Shown one piece after another: positions 5,969-12,610 of a stretch of DNA of 13,063 nucleotides. A model generated the notes under the pieces. It did no database searches, was not told the origin of the DNA, and was given only the letters and a program-made list of their open reading frames with translations. Made by a program: the position numbers and the translations under genes. Source of the DNA: Gammaproteobacteria bacterium (GTDB lineage Bacteria; Pseudomonadota; Gammaproteobacteria; SZUA-21); contig JALUUZ010000176.1 in NCBI GenBank assembly GCA_027021095.1, positions 1 through 13,063 of the forward strand, given 5' to 3'. How positions within the stretch are numbered: position 1 is the stretch's first letter; every line of letters begins with the position of its first letter.

Positions 5969-6117
5969 CCCGCATTTCTCACCAACGTTCGTAGCGAGAC
6001 GGTGCAAGGGTGTGGCATGACTGGCTTTCGCGACCGAGGAGCGCGCAGGCATAGTCGACACTATGGTCGAGCACGCCGACCGAGTGAAAACCAGCCAGGG
6101 CGTGCCATTGCACCGTC
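5969..6117 (+). repeat. Dispersed intergenic repeat, copy 2, running into a long palindrome
   Basis: Positions 5969-6011 match copy 1 (3641-3683) in the same orientation and again start immediately after a CACTAG gene end. From 5998 the sequence enters a 120-nt imperfect palindrome centred at 6057.5. Outer arms GACGGTGCAA (5998-6007) and TTGCACCGTC (6108-6117) pair perfectly, as do the inner CATAGT (6050-6055) and ACTATG (6060-6065). Of the 58 position pairs without gaps, 37 are Watson-Crick and about five more can wobble. A near-direct repeat of GTAGCGAGACGG (5991-6002) recurs as GTAGTGAGACGG (6129-6140). The right boundary is unclear; CTGCAAAAACCGCGGGG near 6197-6213 loosely resembles the inverted left end. 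No transposase is encoded. It could be a MITE-like element or a structured RNA. Confidence 0.7.
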
Positions 6118-6318
6118 GCAGTAGAAGGGTAGTGAGACGGAACAAACAGGCGAATGCAAGGCAGGGCGTAGCACAAGGCAGTGCCACGACAACAGGCTGC
6201 AAAAACCGCGGGGTGCTGCCGGGTCTTGACTTACTAACAATTCAATTTACTGAATTTAAAACAAATTTTTTTGTTTATCCACAGCTTGTTAATGACCGGT
6301 ACAGATCACGGCCAACCC
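6118..6318. other. Gene-free gap between convergent membrane-protein gene and trmL, AT-rich part with a DnaA-box match
   Basis: No gene is seen here. The left part (to about 6225) is GC-rich and may be the rest of the repeat element. The right part is AT-rich with inverted repeats AATTCA-ATTTAC-TGAATT (6239-6256) and AAACAAA-TTTT-TTTGTTT (6259-6276), which might act as weak convergent termination signals. TTATCCACA at 6275-6283 equals the DnaA-box consensus. A single 9-mer like this has a fair probability of occurring by chance in 13 kb. Confidence 0.4.
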
Positions 6319-6783
6319 TCATACACTGCCCGCAAATCCGTGCTGGCGCCAAGCTTCGTAAAGTGCCAGGGCGATACAATTGGCCAGGTTCAGACTGCGG
6401 CCATTGCCGGTCATCGGAATCCGCAAACAGTCCTGTGATGGCAGCGAATCGAGCAGTGCCTGCGGCAGACCCCTGGTTTCAGGGCCGAACAGGAGACTCG
6501 TCCCCCGTTTGAACCGGTAATCCGTATAGTTTTTCGTCGCCTTGGTAGAACAGGCCACAAGGTCCGGAAAACCATGCTGTAGCAGGTACTCTCCCAGGCT
6601 GGCGTAACGGCGGACGCTGGCATATTCATGGTAATCCAGGCCAACCCGGCGCAGCCTGCGGTCACTGAGTTCAAACCCGAGCGGTTCGATCAGGTGCAGG
6701 CTGGCACCGGTATTAGCACAAAGGCGAATCGCCGCACCGGTATTGAACGGGATTTCCGGCTCATACAGAACTATATTGAACAT
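6319..6783 (-). CDS. trmL: tRNA (cytidine/uridine-34-2'-O)-methyltransferase TrmL
   Basis: A SPOUT-class methyltransferase that 2'-O-methylates the wobble nucleotide of the leucine tRNAs with CAA and cmnm5UAA anticodons, using S-adenosylmethionine. The 154 residues match E. coli TrmL (157) closely in length and motifs. These are MFNIVLYEPEIPFNTG with Asn14, RLCANTGASLHLIEPLGF, LRRVGLDYHEY, and the knot elements FGPETRGLP (residues 99-107), LRIPM (120-124) and the final GRSLNLAN loop (128-135), ending in YEAWRQHGF. AGG lies 6 nt upstream of the ATG. It is divergent from pyrD across 87 bp. In E. coli trmL (yibK) also sits downstream of secB-gpsA-cysE, so this is a remnant of shared order; cysE is not present here. 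Confidence 0.96.
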   Translation of the reverse strand: MFNIVLYEPEIPFNTGAAIRLCANTGASLHLIEPLGFELSDRRLRRVGLDYHEYASVRRYASLGEYLLQHGFPDLVACSTKATKNYTDYRFKRGTSLLFGPETRGLPQALLDSLPSQDCLRIPMTGNGRSLNLANCIALALYEAWRQHGFAGSV

Positions 6784-6835
6784 CGTGGCCTGGCACTGCC
6801 GAACCTGTCAGGAACGACGGAAACAATTGGTAACA

Positions 6836-6871
6836 ATGAAAAAAACAGGGAGATATGCGACAATCCACTGA
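6836..6871 (+). CDS. Possible 11-codon upstream reading frame coupled to pyrD
   Basis: ATG at 6836 opens MKKTGRYATIH and stops at TGA 6869-6871. That stop overlaps the pyrD ATG (6871) as TGATG. Such an overlap would allow a terminating ribosome to restart on pyrD, which itself has no well-spaced Shine-Dalgarno sequence: AGGGAG at 6847-6852 is 18 nt upstream of it. The small frame has only a weak GGTAAC-like site of its own. It may be chance, but short leader peptides are known for some pyrimidine genes. Confidence 0.25.
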   Translation: MKKTGRYATIH

Positions 6872-7803
6872 TGACGCACGATCCACTGCATTGTAATTTT
6901 CTCGGGCTTGAATTTAACACACCGCTGGTGCTGCTGTCAGGCTGCGTCGGTTTTGGCGAGGAATATACACGGGTCAAGGGGTTCGACCACCGCGACGTCG
7001 GTGCCGTGTGCCTCAAGGGCACGACACTGGAACCACGGCTCGGCAACACGCCACACCGTATCTGTGAGACCCCGGCCGGCATGCTCAATGCCATCGGCCT
7101 GCAGAATCCCGGCGCAGAATACGTGGTCAACCGGATCCTGCCGCAACTGGATTTTACTGAAACCCGGTTTATCGCCAATGTGTCCGGCTCGACGGTCGAA
7201 GAATACGCGCAGGTCACAAGGCTGTTCGACCAGTCCCCGGTCGACGCCATCGAAATCAATATCTCCTGCCCGAACGTCAAACGCGGCGGGGTCGCCTTTG
7301 GAAACGATCCGGAAATGTCCGCCCGCGTAGTCGAGGTCTGCCGCCAGGCAACGACCAAGCCGTTGATCACCAAGCTGTCACCGAACCAGACCGACATCAG
7401 CGCCAATGCCCGGCGCTGTATCGACGCCGGCACCGATGCCTTCGCCACGATCAACACCCTGATGGGGATGCGCATCGACATCGACAACCGAAAGCCCATC
7501 ATCGGCAACAACCAAGGCGGGCTGTCAGGCCCGGCAATCAAGCCAGTGGCGCTGCTGCGCACCCACCAGGTCTACCAGGTCTGCAAACCACACGCTATCC
7601 CGATCATCGGCCAGGGCGGCATCACCACGGCAAACGATGCGCTGGAATTCCTGATCGCCGGGGCCAGCGTGGTCGGCATCGGCACCGCGTTGTTCTACGA
7701 CCCGCTGGTGTGCAAAACCATCAACACCGGAATCCGTGAATACCTGGAGACTCACCACCTGTCCCGTATCGATGAGCTGGTCGGGACCTTGGAGCTCAAT
7801 TGA
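6871..7803 (+). CDS. pyrD: Dihydroorotate dehydrogenase, class 1B catalytic subunit type
   Basis: Oxidises dihydroorotate to orotate with FMN in de novo pyrimidine synthesis. The 310 residues fit class 1B length. Landmarks are LSGCVGFGEEY, the FMN-contacting LKGTTLEPRLGN, GMLNAIGLQNPG, the active-site NISCPNVKRGG with Cys133 as catalytic base (class 2 membrane enzymes use Ser), KLSPN, NTLMGMRIDI, GGLSGPAIKPVAL, and the C-terminal FMN-phosphate loops IIGQGGI and GASVVGIGTA. No N-terminal membrane helix is present, so it is cytosolic. Class 1B enzymes normally pair with the PyrK iron-sulfur/FAD subunit to use NAD; no pyrK is in this window. Most gammaproteobacteria carry the class 2 enzyme instead. 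The frame is open upstream to 6628, but only ATG 6871 fits the family start. Confidence 0.93.
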   Translation: MTHDPLHCNFLGLEFNTPLVLLSGCVGFGEEYTRVKGFDHRDVGAVCLKGTTLEPRLGNTPHRICETPAGMLNAIGLQNPGAEYVVNRILPQLDFTETRFIANVSGSTVEEYAQVTRLFDQSPVDAIEINISCPNVKRGGVAFGNDPEMSARVVEVCRQATTKPLITKLSPNQTDISANARRCIDAGTDAFATINTLMGMRIDIDNRKPIIGNNQGGLSGPAIKPVALLRTHQVYQVCKPHAIPIIGQGGITTANDALEFLIAGASVVGIGTALFYDPLVCKTINTGIREYLETHHLSRIDELVGTLELN

Positions 7804-7815
7804 CATTCGAGGCCG

Positions 7816-7832
7816 GGTGCGTTGTACGCACC
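7816..7832 (+). other. Perfect 7-3-7 hairpin just after pyrD
   Basis: GGTGCGT-TGT-ACGCACC forms a perfect 7-bp stem 13 nt after the pyrD stop. The sequence after it (AACACCACG) has no U-tract, so it is not a standard intrinsic terminator. It may protect the pyrD mRNA 3' end or be a REP-like palindrome of the type common in intergenic DNA. The gap 7804-8032 otherwise contains the sigma-54 element described separately. Confidence 0.5.
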
Positions 7833-7970
7833 AACACCACGACAAATCATATCGTGCCGCGTACCGATTCTTCTACACACGACATATATAAGAAGACCCT
7901 CCCTTTACTGCGAAGGAACCGCTTCCCGGTATTTATCAAGACCCGATCCCTGTCATTTTTGTGAACTGGT

Positions 7971-7986
7971 TGGCATATCGATTGCT
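7971..7986 (+). promoter_or_regulatory. Sigma-54 (RpoN) -24/-12 promoter for the MSHA-like operon
   Basis: TGGCATATCGATTGCT has the -24 GG and the -12 GC at exactly the consensus spacing (TGGCAC-N5-TTGCW pattern, 10 nt between GG and GC) and keeps TTGGCA and TTGCT. Transcription would start near 7997, about 36 nt before the GTG start of the ATPase gene, with a strong AAGGGGGAG ribosome-binding site at 8014-8022 in between. This geometry suits a real promoter. It would require an enhancer-binding activator bound upstream; no activator site was recognised. Confidence 0.65.
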
Positions 7987-8032
7987 TATTGTCTACTCAA
8001 GACATTGAGTGGCAAGGGGGAGCACGCAGTCA

Positions 8033-9382
8033 GTGCAGCAAACTATGTATTTCGATTACTTCGATATCAAACGACCACCGTTCCGGATTACGCCAGATAC
8101 ACAGGCCTTTTACGCAGGCGCCAAGCGCGGGCCGATTCTGCATGCGCTGATGTACGCCATTTCCCAGGGGGATGCCATCATAAAACTTGTGGGTGAGGTC
8201 GGCAGCGGCAAGACCATGCTTTGCCGTATGCTGGAGAAAAAATTGCCTCCCAACATCGACGTAGTCTATCTCGGCAACCCAAGGCTGAGTCCGGATAATA
8301 TCCTGCAGGCCATCGCCTTTGAACTCGATATTCCAATCAACCAGCATGATTCAGCCTCACGGATCGTGATGTTGAAAACCCTGCAGGACCACTTGTTGAC
8401 GAAACACATGCAAAACCGCCAGGTCGTGGTATTCGTCGAAGAGGCGCAATGCATGCCGCTGGAAACGCTGGAAGAGATCCGCCTGCTCAGCAACCTGGAG
8501 ACGGAAAAAAAGAAACTGCTGCAGGTAGTGCTGTTCGGCCAGCCTGAACTGGACGACAACCTGTCACAAGCCCACGTCCGCCAGATCAAGGACAGGATCA
8601 GTAACAGCTTTTACCTGCCGACGCTCGAACTCGAGGATGTCAATGACTATATCCTCTACCGCCTGTACACCGCGGGTTACCGCGGCCAGCACCTGTTTAC
8701 CAAGCCGGCCATTGCATTGATCAGCAAACATACTGACGGCCTGATGCGGCGTATCAACATCCTGGCTGACAAGGCTTTGCTTGCAGCCTACACCACCAAC
8801 AGCCCGCTGGTCGAAAAGAAACACGTCAAGTCCGCACTACGGGATGCCGAGTTCCACGGTCCGCGACGGCTCTCGTGGCCGGCGATCTTCTCCTCGCTGT
8901 TCGGAATGCTGCTGCTTTTTTCAATGGGCATGCTCTGGCACCAGTTGCCGGAAAAAAATGCACGCTTCTTGCATGACACAGACTACCTGGCCGAAAACAA
9001 CAAGTTCACGCTGCGTGAACTGGTGCTGGCCAGAAAGGTACATTCCAGGCGGTGGCTTAGATCCGTGAACCTAAACCACTACAGTATTCAGGTTTTACTC
9101 GCTGATACCACTGGTTCCGACGGATTGGAACACTTGCTACGCCAGGAAGGTATCAGCGAGTTTTTGAACCAGATGTACATTGTTGACACGACGATCAACG
9201 GCACAAAGAGGTTAGGGCTGCTCTACGGTGAATACCAGACATTGGCAGAGGCAAGACAGGCACTGGATACGCTGCCGGATGTGCTGCGGCGGTACAAGCC
9301 GCAGATTCAATACCTGCGCAAGGTCTTGCCACCCAAGCTCTCTGTGGCCGCGGTGAAAAATATCCGATGGGCAAAAAAATAG
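8033..9382 (+). CDS. mshM: ExeA/MshM-like AAA+ ATPase with transmembrane helix and SPOR domain
   Basis: A 449-residue protein. The start MYFDYFDIKRPPFRITPD is typical of the ExeA/MshM ATPases of type II secretion and MSHA pili. The Walker A is GEVGSGKT (residues 54-61). The Walker B is VVVFVEEAQ, with Glu where Asp is usual, followed by LETLEEIRLLSNLE. A single membrane helix lies at about 282-303 (WPAIFSSLFGMLLLFSMGML). From about 349 to 437 the sequence (HYSIQVLL ... LGLLYGEYQTLAEARQALDTLP) has the SPOR pattern, a domain that binds septal, denuded peptidoglycan. The enzyme would act in the cytoplasm and the SPOR domain in the periplasm. GTG 8033 has AAGGGGGAG 10 nt upstream; ATG 8045 is the alternative and matches the usual family start. 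A GTG at 8009 is less likely. It overlaps mshL by 16 nt. Confidence 0.88.
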   Translation: MQQTMYFDYFDIKRPPFRITPDTQAFYAGAKRGPILHALMYAISQGDAIIKLVGEVGSGKTMLCRMLEKKLPPNIDVVYLGNPRLSPDNILQAIAFELDIPINQHDSASRIVMLKTLQDHLLTKHMQNRQVVVFVEEAQCMPLETLEEIRLLSNLETEKKKLLQVVLFGQPELDDNLSQAHVRQIKDRISNSFYLPTLELEDVNDYILYRLYTAGYRGQHLFTKPAIALISKHTDGLMRRINILADKALLAAYTTNSPLVEKKHVKSALRDAEFHGPRRLSWPAIFSSLFGMLLLFSMGMLWHQLPEKNARFLHDTDYLAENNKFTLRELVLARKVHSRRWLRSVNLNHYSIQVLLADTTGSDGLEHLLRQEGISEFLNQMYIVDTTINGTKRLGLLYGEYQTLAEARQALDTLPDVLRRYKPQIQYLRKVLPPKLSVAAVKNIRWAKK

Positions 9383-11046
9383 ACACTACGCTGCTGTTTG
9401 CTGTCACACTGCTGCTTTGGTCCTGCAGTGCGAGTAATCCTCCCAGCCTTTCCAAGGGCCACTTGAGCATAAAGGAAGACACCGACAAAAAACTCCCGGC
9501 ACCGATCGTCCATGCACCGATCCTGCCGGCCCCGGTACCGAAGCCAAAGCTCGAAACCTATACCGTGGTGGTCAGCGATGTCGCGGTCAAACAACTGCTG
9601 TTCAGCTTGGCGCGTGACGCTAAACTGAACGTCGACATCCACCCCAGCGTCAGCGGCAAAGTCACACTCAATGCCGTCAATCAAACGCTGCCGCAGATTC
9701 TCGAGCGTATCTCGAAACAGGTCAACCTGCGCTATGAAGTAAAGAACTCGACGATCATCATTACCCCGGACCTGCCTTACTGGCAGAACTACCAGGTGAA
9801 CTACGTCAACATGGAGCGCAAGAGTCTCAGCGAGGTCAGCGTCGCGACCCAGATTGCGACCACCGGCGGCACCACGAACACCTCGAGCGCGCAGTCTTCT
9901 TCGACCACCGGCAACCAGAACGGCAATACGTCGAAGACCAAGGTCACCAACACCTCGCAGAACAGCTTCTGGAAAACGATGGTCACCAACCTGAACCGGA
10001 TTCTCGGCCAATCGTCGAGCAGCGGCACCTCGAGCAACAACGTAGTGGCCAACCCGATGTCCGGCGTGATCAGCGTCAAGGCCACGCAAAAGCAGCACCG
10101 CGAAATCCAGGCCTTTATCGAACAGGTCATGACCAATGCACAACGCCAGGTGCTGATCGAGATCACCATCGTCGAGGTCGAACTGGGCAACCGCTTTCAG
10201 ACCGGTATCGACTGGCAGCGGCTGTCGAAAAACGCCGGCGCAGGCAGCAACGGACTGAGTTTTATCTCCAACCTGCTTGGCGCCAACCTGTCCACACCCC
10301 CGGTCTTTTCGATCGGCTACAACCGTACCACGAACTCGAACAGCCTCAGTGGCACGATCAAGATGCTCGAGTCCTTTGGTAATGTCAAAGTGATCTCCAG
10401 TCCTAAATTGATGGCGTTGAACAACCAGACAGCGCTGCTCAAAGTGGTCGACGAAAAAGTATATTTTACCGTGGAGCTGCAGATCACCGATGCAACGACC
10501 AACACGCCACAACAAAAGATCTATACCAGTTCGGTACATACTGTGCCGGTCGGCCTGGTGATGAGTATCATGCCGCAGATCAATGAAAACGGCTCGGTAT
10601 CGCTGAATATCCGTCCGACGATCAGCCGCATCACCGGTTTCGCCACCGACCCGGCACCTTCACTGATGGGGCAGAACTTCAACAACCTGATCCCCGAAAT
10701 ACAGATCCGTGAAATGGAGTCACTGATCCAGGTCTCCGACGGCCAGACGATAGTCATGGGCGGCCTGATGCAAAACAAGATCAACAAAAAAGACAAGGCG
10801 ATTCCGGGAATGAAAAAAGTGCCCAAGATCAGGAACCTGCTCAGCTACAAGGATCACGATTTTACCAAGACAGAGCTGGTGATCTTTTTACGCCCAACTA
10901 TTGTCAAGAACGGACGCACCCCGAAACAGCTTTCGCGCTACAAACACTATCTGCCTGTGACCAAGACCGCGCATGCGCACAAACAACCGGGTAAGCACTC
11001 GCCCAGGCACTCCCATACACATAAAGGGTCAAGGAATGTCAAATGA
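9367..11046 (+). CDS. mshL: MSHA-type pilus outer-membrane secretin lipoprotein MshL
   Basis: Forms the outer-membrane ring through which the pilus exits. Of 559 residues, 1-19 form a lipoprotein signal (LLFAVTLLLWS) before Cys20, the likely lipidated residue. Ser at +2 suggests outer-membrane sorting. An STN/N0-type domain spans about 63-135 (VSDVAVKQLLFSLARDAKLN). A Ser/Thr/Asn-rich insert lies at about 164-225. The secretin core runs from about 263 to 517, with VEVELGNRFQTGIDW, the FGNVKVISSPKLMALNNQTA gate region, GLVMSIMPQI, and the DGQTIVMGGLM loop, ending in VIFLRPTIVK. The last 34 residues are His/Lys-rich (seven histidines), unlike an ordinary secretin end. The start codon lies inside the preceding gene, and the stop shares ATGA with the next gene, so translation is probably coupled. 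Confidence 0.92.
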   Translation: MGKKIDTTLLFAVTLLLWSCSASNPPSLSKGHLSIKEDTDKKLPAPIVHAPILPAPVPKPKLETYTVVVSDVAVKQLLFSLARDAKLNVDIHPSVSGKVTLNAVNQTLPQILERISKQVNLRYEVKNSTIIITPDLPYWQNYQVNYVNMERKSLSEVSVATQIATTGGTTNTSSAQSSSTTGNQNGNTSKTKVTNTSQNSFWKTMVTNLNRILGQSSSSGTSSNNVVANPMSGVISVKATQKQHREIQAFIEQVMTNAQRQVLIEITIVEVELGNRFQTGIDWQRLSKNAGAGSNGLSFISNLLGANLSTPPVFSIGYNRTTNSNSLSGTIKMLESFGNVKVISSPKLMALNNQTALLKVVDEKVYFTVELQITDATTNTPQQKIYTSSVHTVPVGLVMSIMPQINENGSVSLNIRPTISRITGFATDPAPSLMGQNFNNLIPEIQIREMESLIQVSDGQTIVMGGLMQNKINKKDKAIPGMKKVPKIRNLLSYKDHDFTKTELVIFLRPTIVKNGRTPKQLSRYKHYLPVTKTAHAHKQPGKHSPRHSHTHKGSRNVK

Positions 11047-12608
11047 GCCTGCTACTCGATGCGTTGAAAAAGGCCGAGCAGTCGCAAAACAACGAGGCCG
11101 GCGACCAGGATGCGAAACAGGACATCAAGCCTGACGACGCTTTACAGCAGGACAACCCGGAGGCACAGACCACTTCCTTATCGCTGACGGAAAACGAGAG
11201 CGACTACAGTCTCGGCGACTTCAGTCACCACACCGGCCCCGAACCGCCCGCTGCTGAACAGGCCGATACGGTACACAGCGAAACACCGGATGAAGCGGCC
11301 ATCGAATTCGACCAGGAGTTCGATGAAGACCATGTCAACAGGCTCAACAGCGAACTCAGCCAGGATGCCCAGGCCGCTGCGGTACCCGGTGTCATGTTCG
11401 CGGACGAAGTCTCTGCGCCGCAGCAGCCGCAGCGTCATGTTTACTACCAACTGCAGGGGACGCGCCGCGGCCTGCGCAGCAAAAAAATGATCGCTGGTGC
11501 CTCGGTCGTACTGGCCGCCGTGTTCGCCGGGCTGTCGTACTATATCTACCAGGCACTCAACGATCTGAACGCCTCAGTCACCAATCCGATTACCAGCAGT
11601 GCACGTCCCGGCAACCGTCACACGCCGCAGCAGACGGCACCGCGTGCCGCATTGCCTGCTTCCAGGCCGGTGACAGCAAAGGCTCAACAAACTGCGGTAA
11701 AACCGAAAACCGGTACCGAGGGACCGGCAGCGGTACCGACAACGGGTAGCACGCCGAGGTCAACTCGGCCTGCCGGCACGCCGGCTGTCACAGGCACCGA
11801 GCCTGATGCCAAGCCTGTTACCAAGGAACAAACACCGGTCACCGGCACTGCAAACAAGCCCGCAGCCGGCAGCACCGACCAGGGGCAACATCGAGACCAG
11901 GCGCGGCACCACACGGCCGTGACTAGTACCGGACAAACAGCACCACCGGCAAAGGATGCAGCACAGGCGCCGCGCCCGGCGCAGAAAGACGTCACGCCGG
12001 GTGAAATAAAAATCGTCAAATACAACACCCACTCCCGGCTCGACCGCAACCTGTTGAATGCCTACCAGCTGTACCGGAGTGGCAAATACACCGCGGCACA
12101 ACAAGCCTACCAGCAGATTCTGAGCCTGGAGCCAAACCAGCGTGATGCACTGCTCGGTCTCGCCGCGATCGCGATCAGGCAGAAGAACCTGGCCCTGGCC
12201 GCAGCCTACTACAAGACACTGTTACGCCTCGACCCGAAAGACTCGGCGGCACTCAGTGGGCTGATGTCGGTTCAAGCCGTTCCCGCCAACGCCAATACGA
12301 TTGCGCACCTGAAACAACTGCTGCGCTCACAGCCAACCAGTGCCCACCTGCACTACAGCCTGGGCAACCTGTATGCCGCAAAACAGCGCTGGCTGGAGGC
12401 GCAAAACAGCTACTTCAACGCGCACCGCTATGACCGCAACAACGCAGTCTATGCCTATAACCTGGCGATCAGCCTGGATCGCCTCGGCCAGGGCAGGGCG
12501 GCGCTGCCTTACTACCAGTTGTCGCTGACCCTGACCAAGAACAGACTGAACTACGCCAACCGCCTGGTGGTGAAACGGAGAATTCGCCAGCTGAAAAACG
12601 GGAGCTGA
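11043..12608 (+). CDS. mshN: MshN-like bitopic TPR protein
   Basis: 521 residues. The N-terminus MSLLLDALKKAEQ is the short amphipathic motif shared by MshN/GspB-like proteins that pair with ExeA-type ATPases. Residues 14-146 are acidic and disordered-looking (cytoplasmic). One membrane helix lies at about 149-171 (MIAGASVVLAAVFAGLSYYI). A Pro/Thr/Ala-rich periplasmic linker follows at about 178-325. TPR repeats cover about 335-515 (AYQLYRSGKYTAAQQAYQQI, AAIAIRQKNLALAAAYYKTL, LGNLYAAKQRWLEAQNSYF). The topology mirrors that of the upstream ATPase-SPOR protein, and the two probably work together in assembling the pilus machine through the periplasm. It overlaps mshL by 4 nt (ATGA) and ends 2 nt before mshE. 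The symbol is by context and domain layout; direct family identity is less certain. Confidence 0.85.
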   Translation: MSLLLDALKKAEQSQNNEAGDQDAKQDIKPDDALQQDNPEAQTTSLSLTENESDYSLGDFSHHTGPEPPAAEQADTVHSETPDEAAIEFDQEFDEDHVNRLNSELSQDAQAAAVPGVMFADEVSAPQQPQRHVYYQLQGTRRGLRSKKMIAGASVVLAAVFAGLSYYIYQALNDLNASVTNPITSSARPGNRHTPQQTAPRAALPASRPVTAKAQQTAVKPKTGTEGPAAVPTTGSTPRSTRPAGTPAVTGTEPDAKPVTKEQTPVTGTANKPAAGSTDQGQHRDQARHHTAVTSTGQTAPPAKDAAQAPRPAQKDVTPGEIKIVKYNTHSRLDRNLLNAYQLYRSGKYTAAQQAYQQILSLEPNQRDALLGLAAIAIRQKNLALAAAYYKTLLRLDPKDSAALSGLMSVQAVPANANTIAHLKQLLRSQPTSAHLHYSLGNLYAAKQRWLEAQNSYFNAHRYDRNNAVYAYNLAISLDRLGQGRAALPYYQLSLTLTKNRLNYANRLVVKRRIRQLKNGS

Positions 12609-12610
12609 CG

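Noticed and set aside
3635..6140. CRISPR array
   Set aside because: The repeat has only two widely separated copies plus one partial internal direct repeat; there is no regular spacing and no cas gene.
5894..6202. Minus-strand 102-codon frame over the repeat and palindrome
   Set aside because: It consists of repeat sequence and the antisense of a gene end; a similar peptide arises from the minus strand of the first repeat copy, so it is likely a spurious product of the repeat.
6239..6283. Replication origin
   Set aside because: There is only one DnaA-box match and no dnaA, gidA or parAB genes nearby.
6063..6512. Plus-strand 149-codon frame running from the palindrome into trmL
   Set aside because: It starts inside the palindrome and ends antisense to trmL, with no ribosome-binding site and no domain.
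6628..6870. In-frame upstream extension of pyrD by 81 codons
   Set aside because: It overlaps the 5' end of trmL in antisense, and class 1B PyrD proteins begin near ATG 6871 (MTHDPLHC...).
7816..7832. Intrinsic terminator for pyrD
   Set aside because: The stem is good but no U-tract follows it, so it is listed only as a hairpin.
9307..10539. A 410-codon open frame on the minus strand
   Set aside because: It lies wholly across the mshM end and mshL in antisense; mshL has a lipobox and complete secretin motifs, so the minus frame is a shadow.
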